NCBI GenBank assembly: GCA_040218795.1 | Contig: JAVJQT010000001.1 | Coordinates: forward strand, 186,001 to 250,000 | Source: CCMP332 sp040218795 | GTDB lineage: Bacteria; Bacteroidota; Bacteroidia; Cytophagales; CCMP332 | Reading direction: 5' to 3' | DNA: 64,000 bases | Program-made: the position numbers and the translations under genes | The notes under the pieces: generated by a model | The model's database searches: none | What the model was told of the DNA's origin: nothing | What the model saw: the letters and a program-made list of their open reading frames with translations, nothing else | Part shown: positions 56,109 through 64,000 of the stretch, one piece after another | Position numbering within the stretch: the stretch's first letter is position 1 | Layout: the number at the start of each line of letters is the position of its first letter

Positions 56109-58976
56109 TTAATTCTTAATTATCTTTTTAACTCCGATTTGTTCATTGGAATCAAATATCTTCAAAATGTATACACCTTTAGAAAGATTTGTTAAGTCAA
56201 TCAAAAATTGATCGTTATATCTGCTGTTCAATGTTTCATCAATATATGTGGATCCTGATAAGTCTGAAATTGTAAATTGATAGTCCTTGTTAGTCGCAAT
56301 GTCAAATGAAACATAAATAAGATCATTCGTTGGGTTTGGGTAAACATTTAACTCTTTAACAGATTCTCCAATTTTAGATCTAACAGAATCATCTGCTTGC
56401 TCTAAATCAATGAAATTTGCATTCAATGGTTGATTTGCCAGATAAGCCCCATTATTTGGATCACAGAAAGTATTAATAACCCAATTATTCGTGGCTTCCT
56501 GATTTATATGGGTACTCATTACATTTTTTTCTCCGATTTCGATTGTTCCAGATGTGCCATCTGAAATTAATTCTCCACCATCAAAAAAGAAAACTCCTCC
56601 TCCACCTCCAGGTTTGATTACCAAAATGTAAGCTGGATCAACTCTTAACTCGCCACTTATTATAATATTCTCCGCTTCTATGTATAATACATTGCCTTGA
56701 ATAGAAGTAACATATTCAGAGTTTGCATCAATAAATTCATTAGAAAGTGATATTGTATTTGGCACATATGTTTTAAAGGTAGGGGATGTATAATAATTTG
56801 AGATCAAATCAACATTTTCCTCTTGATCATACATTAGGTAAGTAAAAGTTTGAAAAGTATTAATTTGTTCACCATCAGAACCTTTCTGATCAAAGTACAT
56901 ATCTGCAATAATTTTCATTTCTACTTTGACCAAATCAATATCCTTATAATTTTGCTCATCCGGCCAATGTCTTATTTGATTATTTGTCCCTTCAACAAAA
57001 GGAAATTCATTAATTCCATTTTGCATTTCAGTTTTAACTTCAAGTTTTCCAGAAAATAAAACTTGATTTACGTATTCAATATCATAATATGGACTAACAA
57101 TTTTAATTGTTTCATCCACTAAATCCTTAGTCACATACATTGTGCTTGAACATGGGGTTCTTGGATAATTTTCAAGCTCCCTTCCATCCTCTGTGTATTG
57201 CAAAAAACGAAAATTTGATTCTTTAATTTCTTTATCGAAAAATTCAATTAAAGTCTCAAAATCTTCATCAACTACCTTTTTGGTATCAAAAGTCAGAACA
57301 AAGGCAACTTTTAAATCCGTTTTGCTTTCATCAAAATCCAATGCATCATTAAATTTATATCTAAGCGGTTGATTAATTTTAAATGAAAAATCAGTCCACC
57401 CTCTTCTTAAATCTATATCCTTACAAACCACAGGGTTGCCTCCATTTGGAATTGTTACAGGAGTATAAATCTCTTCATATTGATCTTCTTTTGAATAGAA
57501 ATCTAACACAGGTGTTTCAAGTAAAGCAAAAAGTCCAGTGGGTTCATTATAAGCGGGATAATTGAAATAACCCAATGAACCAAAATTATCATTTGGATCA
57601 AAACTCCCTGGAGTGAAAAAAGGTCCTACATAAGCCTGGTCAGCTTCATTTGTTATTGTACCCGAAAATTTCATTTCAGTGTAATTAACAGTAGGAGATT
57701 GTGGTTTTACAGGTTTAGAAGGTTTTTTGTTTTTGATTGAAGCACTTAGAAAATTATATCCTGTTGACAAGGCAATTGTGGATGCTTTTTTAGTAATTTT
57801 AGCAATTCCGTTTATATCGGTGGGGCATGCTCCTGTTATGCAACCTGTTGAAGATGAATAAAATCGTGCAGCATCTTCTGAACCAAGTAAATTTGGAACA
57901 TCCTTTGTTATTATATCTTTCGCGGAAGACAGAGCAGTAATCCAAAAATCACTTTCGTCGGAATTATATTCCCTTAAAGCAACTTTATATTTGTTTAAAG
58001 TTGTAGTGTAATCATCGTATAAGTCATCTATCCTATCGTAAATAATATTGCCAGCTTTTTCATTTTGGCTACTTATTTCAACATTAGAAAGAAATTCATT
58101 TTCCACATTTAATTTTCCATTAGAATCTACAATCGGTTCTGTGGTGCCTAAAGCCCTTCCATAAATTTCAAGGGTTGAAGTGTTAAAACCCTTCCATAAA
58201 AATTCAATATTTGATAAGTTTTCACAAACACAAGGGTCGAACCCTAACTGAATATCAGTTGAAAACCATTTATTATCATTACCTGGGTTTTCATGTGGGC
58301 TTGATACAACAGAAATTTTTGTTTTTTTATCTAGTGGTCTATCATAGGAGTCAGCATGTCTAAAAATTCCCGAAACAGTTGATGAACTAATATATCCAAA
58401 TTGAAGATTTGAACTTGAATAAAAACTTAAGTCAGAATGTACGTTAGCAAATATTCTTAGTACACCTCGATATTTATTATAGAGAATTACATAAGGTACT
58501 CTGTTGTGATCTAAAGATCCAGCAGCACTTTTAATCCTTTCTGTATTCTCAACATCAATTTTTTCTCCATTCGGAAAATAGCCTGTTCCTAACCACATTA
58601 ATTCCCATCCATCTTCCCAATGAAAGTCTCTTTCCGTATATGCAATTGGATTTTGAAATTCGTCGTAATATTCAGATAATTCTGGTCTTCCTGGAACTGC
58701 CAAATCATCATAAGGATTTTTAACAAGAAATGTAGTTATAGAATTATCCCAATCAGCTGTTGGGTTTAATTGAATTTGAGTAAAACCAAAACCATCATTT
58801 TCTCCTAAGTCAAGACTATTCAGCCAAGGATTAACTAACCCTTGGGCAGGTGGAAAATTATTAAATTCATTGTTTACCGGGTTTTCATGATTAGTTGAAA
58901 TTCCTCTCACACATTGCGAAAAGGAATAATTTTGCTTTAATATTAGCAACAGAGCTAGTATGATAAAATTTTTCAT
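56109..58976 (-). CDS. Large T9SS type A sorting domain protein
   Basis: 955 aa. Signal peptide FIILALLLILKQNYSFSQ. The N-terminal half starts with GISTNHENPVNNEFNNFPPA and includes VSSPHENPGNDNKWFSTDIQLG. The central region (about 430-700) is beta-rich, with an LRYKFNDALDFDESKTDLKVAF segment; after it comes a glycine run (KPGGGGGVFFFDGG) and a short beta-helix-like end. The sorting domain reads LNVYPNPTNDLIYVSF, FTISDLSGSTYI, LSKGVYILKIF. Function unknown; the sorting domain makes surface location very likely. One-base overlap with the lipoprotein gene before it. Third gene of a minus-strand operon. Confidence 0.85.
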   Translation of the reverse strand: MKNFIILALLLILKQNYSFSQCVRGISTNHENPVNNEFNNFPPAQGLVNPWLNSLDLGENDGFGFTQIQLNPTADWDNSITTFLVKNPYDDLAVPGRPELSEYYDEFQNPIAYTERDFHWEDGWELMWLGTGYFPNGEKIDVENTERIKSAAGSLDHNRVPYVILYNKYRGVLRIFANVHSDLSFYSSSNLQFGYISSSTVSGIFRHADSYDRPLDKKTKISVVSSPHENPGNDNKWFSTDIQLGFDPCVCENLSNIEFLWKGFNTSTLEIYGRALGTTEPIVDSNGKLNVENEFLSNVEISSQNEKAGNIIYDRIDDLYDDYTTTLNKYKVALREYNSDESDFWITALSSAKDIITKDVPNLLGSEDAARFYSSSTGCITGACPTDINGIAKITKKASTIALSTGYNFLSASIKNKKPSKPVKPQSPTVNYTEMKFSGTITNEADQAYVGPFFTPGSFDPNDNFGSLGYFNYPAYNEPTGLFALLETPVLDFYSKEDQYEEIYTPVTIPNGGNPVVCKDIDLRRGWTDFSFKINQPLRYKFNDALDFDESKTDLKVAFVLTFDTKKVVDEDFETLIEFFDKEIKESNFRFLQYTEDGRELENYPRTPCSSTMYVTKDLVDETIKIVSPYYDIEYVNQVLFSGKLEVKTEMQNGINEFPFVEGTNNQIRHWPDEQNYKDIDLVKVEMKIIADMYFDQKGSDGEQINTFQTFTYLMYDQEENVDLISNYYTSPTFKTYVPNTISLSNEFIDANSEYVTSIQGNVLYIEAENIIISGELRVDPAYILVIKPGGGGGVFFFDGGELISDGTSGTIEIGEKNVMSTHINQEATNNWVINTFCDPNNGAYLANQPLNANFIDLEQADDSVRSKIGESVKELNVYPNPTNDLIYVSFDIATNKDYQFTISDLSGSTYIDETLNSRYNDQFLIDLTNLSKGVYILKIFDSNEQIGVKKIIKN

Positions 58977-59782
58977 TATTCAGTAATTATACCGTTAAAT
59001 TGTTTGTAGGTAGAGTCGTTATAGAATCTATAAAAAGCACTGACAGTCGAATTCTTTACATCAATATCAATTCTTCCGTCAAGACCACCTAAAGGTGGGT
59101 TATTCGCAATTAGAACAGAGTTTGCAAGACCTACAATATCGAAAAGCAACATTAATGTGTCCTTATTGCCGCCAAAATTGATAACATGTATTCGAGAACT
59201 TTCAGTACAGTATTCATTTTGCCCCTCATTCCAATTAATTATTTCCAGTGTGATTGAATCCTCTGGATTAGATTCATAAACTCCTTTGAATTTATTCACA
59301 ACTGCCAAGTCACATATATCAACTTTGGTAAATATTTGGTTGGTCGAATCAATCCCATCATCAAAAGGAAAGCAGACTGAATCGGGACTTTTCTGAAGCA
59401 TAAGTGCGGCAGTATAAATGCCTTTCGACAAATTATTAATTGTTCTAAATACTGTATGTTCATTAGGACCTTCGACTATTTCTGTTCCTAAGTACCATTT
59501 ATAATAGTCAGCTTCTTTATCAACAGCTTCAAACTTTAGTTGACCACCATGAAAAGCAGTATCAACCACAAAACTATCGACATAGGGAAGCACATTCGAA
59601 AGCGCTCCGGAAATAGTGAAATCGGCTTTTACCGGAGACTTTTCAAAGCAAGGATCATAGTTTGGGCAATTGATGTCTGTTGGGTCATTACAAGGCTGTG
59701 GCGTGGGTTCTCCACTGTCGTCTTTACAACTATGCAAGAATAACAATAATAGATAAACCAATATGAAGTTTCCTAACTTCAT
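58976..59782 (-). CDS. Putative lipoprotein with PKD-like fold
   Basis: 268 aa. Lipobox LFLHSC (Cys19) followed by KDDSGEP, an acidic start compatible with export to the cell surface as seen in some Bacteroidota lipoproteins. Residues about 50-150 resemble a PKD-like module (VKADFTISGALSNVLP, LKFEAVDKEADYYKWYLG). The rest is beta-rich. ATG overlaps the previous gene's stop (ATGA on the minus strand) and the stop overlaps the next ATG, so the three genes are translated as a unit. The pairing with the T9SS protein suggests a joint surface complex, which is inference. Confidence 0.75.
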   Translation of the reverse strand: MKLGNFILVYLLLLFLHSCKDDSGEPTPQPCNDPTDINCPNYDPCFEKSPVKADFTISGALSNVLPYVDSFVVDTAFHGGQLKFEAVDKEADYYKWYLGTEIVEGPNEHTVFRTINNLSKGIYTAALMLQKSPDSVCFPFDDGIDSTNQIFTKVDICDLAVVNKFKGVYESNPEDSITLEIINWNEGQNEYCTESSRIHVINFGGNKDTLMLLFDIVGLANSVLIANNPPLGGLDGRIDIDVKNSTVSAFYRFYNDSTYKQFNGIITE

Positions 59783-60753
59783 TTACTGTTTTTTAAATTA
59801 TCAATTTGATTTTGCATATCTATCAATAGCAATGTCATTTCTTCTATTTTCTTTAATAGTATAGCGTTCATTTCACCTACATCAATTCCAGTTGAATTAA
59901 CTTCCTTTTGATTAGGAACTTCAGGAAGATGTCCATTCGATTTAATGTAATCTTCAATTTCTTTTAAACTTTGAACTTTATAGTCTTCTTCAAATACATA
60001 GTCTGGCCAAACCCAATTATCGGTAGTTACAATAACTTTGTTGGCGGTTATCTTTCCTTCAACTTCCAATTTTGAATCAGGATGGCTACTACTTATTTTG
60101 TCTCCAATAATGACTTTGTCTCTGAAGTTTATTTTTCTTTCTGCGGCTGTTAAACCACCTCCAAAAATTTCGAGCATATTTGTTTCATCGTTATAAAGAA
60201 TTTTCCCAGCCTCTTCATCCTTTTCCAAACCTTTACCAAACTCCAGGTAATTCTGATTAGTTATTGCCATAGAACCATTCAAATGAATTCGGTCGGTAAT
60301 ACCATTTAGAGATCCAATCCCTACGCCAATAGCAAGATTACCGGTTTCCAATAAGGCATCATCCTTCATCCACGTAAGACCTTCCAAAAGACTGGAGCCT
60401 TCAACTTTTAACGGAGTCTTGAATGTTGATTGGCCAGTAGACAAGCTCAATATATTTGAAACATTTGATCCGTCTTCTGAATAAGTAATTTTAAATAAGC
60501 CATCATTGATGATGCTGTAATCTCTGAAAACAGTTCCCATTCTATTTTGACTACCTCCATTCTGAGAAGTATTGTCCGAAGAGTAGTTCATTTGAATTAT
60601 AGGAAACAAAGAAGTTCCTGCCGAATGGTATGATTCTAAAGTGGAAGTAGTTATATCATTAGCATCATCGTCTTGCCATGTGTCATGATTTTGACCCGAA
60701 ACAAGAGAAACGCCTAAAACAAGAAAAGAGAGAAAAAAAAGATTACATTTCAT
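59779..60753 (-). CDS. Exported coiled-coil protein with HLPEVP motif, paralogue of the 35130 gene
   Basis: 324 aa. Signal peptide FFLSFLVLGVSLVSGQ. The middle is beta-rich with fibre-like repeats (SLLEGLTWMKDDALLETGNLAIGVGIGSLNG). The C-terminus has VFEEDYKVQSLKEIEDYIKSNGHLPEVPNQKEV and MNAILLKKIEEMTLLLIDMQ, closely similar to the tail of the protein at 35130-36122. As there, it is the first gene of a group encoding T9SS or lipid-anchored proteins. No clear promoter box was found upstream. Confidence 0.75.
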   Translation of the reverse strand: MKCNLFFLSFLVLGVSLVSGQNHDTWQDDDANDITTSTLESYHSAGTSLFPIIQMNYSSDNTSQNGGSQNRMGTVFRDYSIINDGLFKITYSEDGSNVSNILSLSTGQSTFKTPLKVEGSSLLEGLTWMKDDALLETGNLAIGVGIGSLNGITDRIHLNGSMAITNQNYLEFGKGLEKDEEAGKILYNDETNMLEIFGGGLTAAERKINFRDKVIIGDKISSSHPDSKLEVEGKITANKVIVTTDNWVWPDYVFEEDYKVQSLKEIEDYIKSNGHLPEVPNQKEVNSTGIDVGEMNAILLKKIEEMTLLLIDMQNQIDNLKNSK

Positions 60754-61424
60754 GATATCATTATTTAGTTATATTACAATCTGTCCAACAGGATTTAAAC
60801 CTTAGGAATTAATCCTTGAATTCTTACTTGATTTGGATGATGTAACACAACCTGACATCAATATATGTTCTGAGGAAGTGTATTGAAAACAGTTGAATAA
60901 ACAACTTTTTTATTAGTGTGGATGAACACAACTTTTGTAATGATATAAATATAAATATTTAAACGCAAACAACGTATGAACTTTTTCTTAAAACTATACG
61001 ATTAAATTTTTTTATTCCTAAATAATATGTGAATTACTTATTGGGGTATATGTAAATAGTCCATTATACTAACCCCCGTCAGAGGCATCTAGCGGAGACT
61101 CTGATTGACAAAGAAATTTCATATCACCAATTCGATATCAGTTTTATTAATTGAGGTAAAAGTCAATTTTGTATTTAATGAGAAGAAGAAGATTCCAGGA
61201 ACTCTCCCGCAATCCCGCAATCCCGCAATCCCGCAATAAATGCGGGAAAATGCGGGAAAATGCGGGAAAGCGGGATCATCCCGGAATGATGAATCTTGTT
61301 TTTAGAGTAAATCTATACTTTCAATTTGAGATTCATTATTTTGTTTTTAAAGATTGAATTGAATCTTTAATCTTATTTTAATGCCTTGCTTTTCATCTGT
61401 ACTAATTATTGTATCAAGCGATAA
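60754..61424. other. Divergent intergenic region, 671 bp, no convincing gene
   Basis: It separates the minus-strand operon from the plus-strand propeller gene. The left 400 bp are very A/T-rich. The GC-rich repeat array at 61204-61284 is listed separately. A 62-codon frame (61169-61357) runs through that array and has the arginine-rich composition expected of the repeat, so I do not call it a gene. No match to TTTG-N19-TAnnTTTG was seen on either strand. Confidence 0.55.
61204..61284. repeat. CCCGCAAT x4 / TGCGGGAAAA x3 inverted repeat array
   Basis: Four perfect tandem units CCCGCAAT (61206-61237), a three-base spacer, then TGCGGGAAAA twice and a third TGCGGGAAAG (61241-61270). The two halves are complementary in CCCGCA/TGCGGG and can fold into a GC-rich hairpin. 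A second hairpin CGGGAT-C-ATCCCG follows at 61271-61283. It stands out against the A/T-rich surroundings. Confidence 0.88.
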
Positions 61425-63128
61425 ATGCATAAGCTCACAATTACATTTATTTGTCTCTGCACCATATCAAATGCGCAATTTATCGATGCGAGCTGGGAAA
61501 GTACCTGGTTGGGAGGATCTTCTTTTTCTTCGGTGCGAACTACAGACTTAAACGATGATGGCATTGAAGATATCGTTGTTGGCGCCGGTATTGAAAATCA
61601 GGAAAGTAAACTGGGAATTCTCGCCATCGATGGTTCCAAAGGTGATACACTCTAGACCCGATCTGCAAGAAATCAAATCTACAGTTCAGCCATATTTGCT
61701 GATTCAAAAGAGCTTAGCGAAAAATTGGTTTATCTGGCCGGGAGAGATGCCCAACTTTTGTGTTTAAATGGAAAAGATGGAAGTCTAATCTGGGAGTTTT
61801 GGTCTGATAGCTCGGGAACAGCGGCTGATTTTGGCTGGTATAATTTCTATAATCCGAGATTTATCGGTGAAGAAGGAGAACATCTGTTAATCAGCAATGG
61901 CGGCGATGCCAGCAGTGCAGCAAATGATCCCGATCGACCTCCGGGCAAATTATTGATTCTGGATCGCTTTAGCGGTGAGATTTTGTATGAAGACAAGATA
62001 CCGGATAAAGCGGAGACTTATTTCTCAGCCATGCTCTGGCCAAATACAGGGAAACAGGGCGAAGATCTTATTGTATTGGGCTCGGGTGGGGAAACGCTCC
62101 CCGGTGCAATCTGGACCTTTGAATTGTCTGAATTTAAAGCCAATGGTATGTCCAATGCCCAAGCTTTAATTGCGGATGATAAAAAAGGATTTATTCAGGC
62201 CCCGGCCTTTGCAGATTTAAATTCTGATGGCTTGTATGAAATGATCGTTCCGCGAATGAATAATGGTGGCTTGATAGCGATTGATGCACAAACGAAAGAA
62301 GAATGGTGGCGATTTGAAGTGCCGAATACAGAATGTTATGCTTCGCCCATTGTCGCAGATTTTTCAGGTGACGGCTTGCCCGATGTCTTTAATCTTTTTG
62401 CCAGGGGGGAATATCCCATCTATTTTAATTATATCGCTCATTTGATTAATGGTCAGAGTGGAAAATCGCTTTATTCGGAATCGCTGACGCTTAATCAGTT
62501 CTCCTCGGGAAATGCGCTGGATTGGGATGAGGATGGGGCTGATGAACTGTTGCTTATCGAAAATAAAATTTTTGGTGCTGAAGGTTTGAAGCACGCATTT
62601 AGAATTTTGGATTTCAACAATGATACGAGCTATTATATCACAGAATTTAAAAGAGGTATGGTAATCTACTCAACTCCCTTAATTCGCGATATAGATGCGG
62701 ACGGTCTTCTGGAGATTCTTTATGTATTCAATCCTGATTCTACTTCGCTTAGCGATACGGCTAAAGTCGCATTTGGAAGATTTGACCTCGATCTGCCGGC
62801 TGCTGATATAGCATGGGCCGGCTTTATGGGAACGTATGAAGATGGAACCTATAGAAAGAATCTTACAGATAGCACCATCACAACAGGGGGTTTTGATCTC
62901 AATATTTTCCCCAATCCAACGAATTCAACATTGAGAATAATAAACAAGGGCATTGCAATTGATCGTATTCAATTCTTCGATCTTCAGGGAAAGGCAGGAA
63001 ATGTTGAAATAAATACAATTGGCAAAAACACCTTTATCGATACCGGCCAACTTAGATCGGGGCTTTATTTTCTGAGGGTGTCTACTGCGGAAAAGGTATT
63101 TTCAGAAAAGATTTTGATCGAACGATAA
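61425..63128 (+). pseudogene. T9SS FG-GAP/PQQ-like beta-propeller gene interrupted by in-frame TAG
   Basis: One frame of 568 codons with a single internal stop, TAG at 61653-61655; no other stop until 63128. The N-terminus has a signal peptide (LTITFICLCTISNAQ), then propeller repeats: TDLNDDGIEDIVVGAG, FADLNSDGLYEMIVP, ADFSGDGLPDVFNL and DIDADGLLEILYV, with PQQ-like blades between (LNGKDGSLIWEFW). The sorting domain is at the end (LNIFPNPTNSTLRI, QLRSGLYFLRVS). The stop stands where repeat logic expects Trp: IDGSKGDTL-stop versus LNGKDGSLIW. Probably a TGG to TAG change or a base error. The upstream fragment alone would be a 76-residue peptide. Confidence 0.85.
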
Positions 63129-63233
63129 ATGTCTTGAATCGATTTCAAAGTTCCTCCTGAACACATTTGAATTTTTAAGCTCGTAGTTAGAAGGGTTTTA
63201 TCCATTGGTCAGAATATTTACTAACCAAAAGTA

Positions 63234-63247
63234 AATTACCGGTAATT
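63234..63247. repeat. Palindrome AATTACCGGTAATT between convergent genes
   Basis: A perfect 14-bp palindrome in the 142-bp gap between the propeller gene and the convergent beta-barrel gene. It could be an operator-like site or chance; there is no T-run after it. Confidence 0.4.
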
Positions 63248-63270
63248 GGGAGTCTGACTCAATATTTCTC

Positions 63271-63918
63271 TCACAATTTCAAAGCCAGCCCCAGCCTTAT
63301 ATTTACTCCGGTCATGTAGCCATCTACTACACGGGTTTCCACTACTGGGTTGCCCTGGCTATCATTGACGACCCGGCTTTCCTCGTAAACATCGCCATTG
63401 GAGCTTTTGAATTTGCTGTAGGAATAATAGGGGGCAGATGCATTGATGAACATGCCGAATCGCTCTCCAAAATAATGATTCCATGCCAGGCCAAACTGAA
63501 GTTGTAGCCCATTTGCCGTCACATAATCCTGATTGTCAAAATTTTCAAATTTTAGCCGGGTGGCACCAATTTGAAAAAAAGGAGTCAAGACGTTTTTATC
63601 TGAATTAAGCAAACTATAGCCTGCTGTAATTCCAAAATTTTGGGAAACCACCTTGCTGTTTGAATCCGCATCGGTGACAAATCCGTTTCTTTCATAGTCT
63701 ATTCCCAATGCAAAGGCATCGCTAATTCTATAGGCCGCACCGGCATTCAAGAGGCCGGGAACTGCATCGGCATTTTCGGTTTCAAAGGCTTTTATGGTAA
63801 AATTATAAATGCCAAAACCCAGACCGGCGTGAACATCTATATCTCCTTTTTGAAGGGCTTGAGAAAAACCTGTGTTTGATATGAGCAGAATTAAGAAGCT
63901 GGTTATAAATAGTTTCAT
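63271..63918 (-). CDS. Outer-membrane beta-barrel protein
   Basis: 215 aa. Signal peptide MKLFITSFLILLISNTGFSQ. The mature part has about eight amphipathic strands (IDVHAGLGFGIYNFTIKAF, AYRISDAFALGIDYERNGF, QNFGITAGYSLLN, TPFFQIGATRLKFEN, LQLQFGLAWNHYFGERFGMFINASAPYYSYSKF) and ends in VNIRLGLALKL, a terminal strand with a hydrophobic-aliphatic pattern. It resembles the OmpW/opacity-type porin-fold proteins of Bacteroidota. ATG start; convergent with the propeller gene. Function beyond membrane location is unknown. Confidence 0.82.
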   Translation of the reverse strand: MKLFITSFLILLISNTGFSQALQKGDIDVHAGLGFGIYNFTIKAFETENADAVPGLLNAGAAYRISDAFALGIDYERNGFVTDADSNSKVVSQNFGITAGYSLLNSDKNVLTPFFQIGATRLKFENFDNQDYVTANGLQLQFGLAWNHYFGERFGMFINASAPYYSYSKFKSSNGDVYEESRVVNDSQGNPVVETRVVDGYMTGVNIRLGLALKL

Positions 63919-64000
63919 GGCCTTTTTTCTTATAAAGATAGAAAATCAGTGCAAAGGTCAAGGTCCATGGTGTTTTATGAATAAGACTTATAAAATATAG

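Noticed and set aside
61206..61270. CRISPR array
   Set aside because: The units are 8-10 nt with no unique spacers and there are no cas genes nearby.
61169..61357. 62-codon frame through the GC-rich repeat array
   Set aside because: Its sequence is low-complexity, determined by the CCCGCAAT repeats, and there is no start context or homologous motif.
50587..61655. Alternative genetic code explaining the in-frame TGA and TAG
   Set aside because: Both codons serve as normal stops for many intact genes in the window (for example TGA at 28942-28944 and TAG at 53311-53313).

Overview
The window reads as a piece of a Bacteroidota chromosome, probably a free-living and possibly marine member of the Cytophagia/Saprospiria type; the exact lineage cannot be fixed from sequence alone. 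The signs are low G+C, many secreted proteins ending in a type IX secretion (T9SS) type A sorting domain (PNP motif followed by a short beta domain), a TTTG-N19-TAnnTTTG promoter of the Bacteroidota type, hardly any Shine-Dalgarno sites, and frequent TTG starts.

Region 1 (about 0-32.6 kb) is a large cell-surface polysaccharide locus, almost entirely on the plus strand with overlapping genes. A winged-helix regulator precedes a Wzm/Wzt ABC exporter. Wzt carries an extra C-terminal glycan-recognition domain and is followed directly by a sulfotransferase and a methyltransferase. Then come an asparagine-synthase-type amidotransferase, about nine glycosyltransferases, a WaaL/Wzy-like membrane protein, two polysaccharide deacetylases, several GNAT/FemAB-like acyltransferases, a NodU-type carbamoyltransferase, a CapK-like adenylating enzyme, a UDP-GlcNAc 2-epimerase, a DegT-type sugar aminotransferase and a PglC-like initiating phosphoglycosyl transferase. 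This fits an ABC-exported, heavily decorated glycan (sulfated, methylated, acylated, carbamoylated). A T9SS-sorted protein sits inside the locus. Nearly identical heptameric CCCTAAA-like repeats lie just before and just after the cassette.

Region 2 (32.7-35.1 kb) looks like chromosomal backbone: an SDR oxidoreductase, a BatE-like TPR/SH3 membrane protein, and tRNA-Lys(TTT) with its promoter and terminator. The tRNA 3' end and trailer are duplicated in tandem downstream.

Region 3 (35.1-54.9 kb) holds exported proteins: a coiled-coil 'HLPEVP' protein, two T9SS cargo proteins, a 3001-residue RHS/YD-repeat protein whose tip resembles an M15-type peptidoglycan peptidase, an overlapping small exported protein that could be its immunity factor, a T9SS beta-helix gene broken by one in-frame TGA, and a further T9SS cargo gene.

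Region 4 (55-64 kb) has a lipoprotein gene between two copies of an intergenic repeat, a minus-strand three-gene operon (HLPEVP paralogue, lipoprotein, 955-aa T9SS protein) with its own terminator, a GC-rich repeat array, a T9SS beta-propeller gene broken by an in-frame TAG, and an outer-membrane beta-barrel gene. The most promising candidate system is the RHS peptidase tip with its exported partner (about 38.9-48.9 kb).
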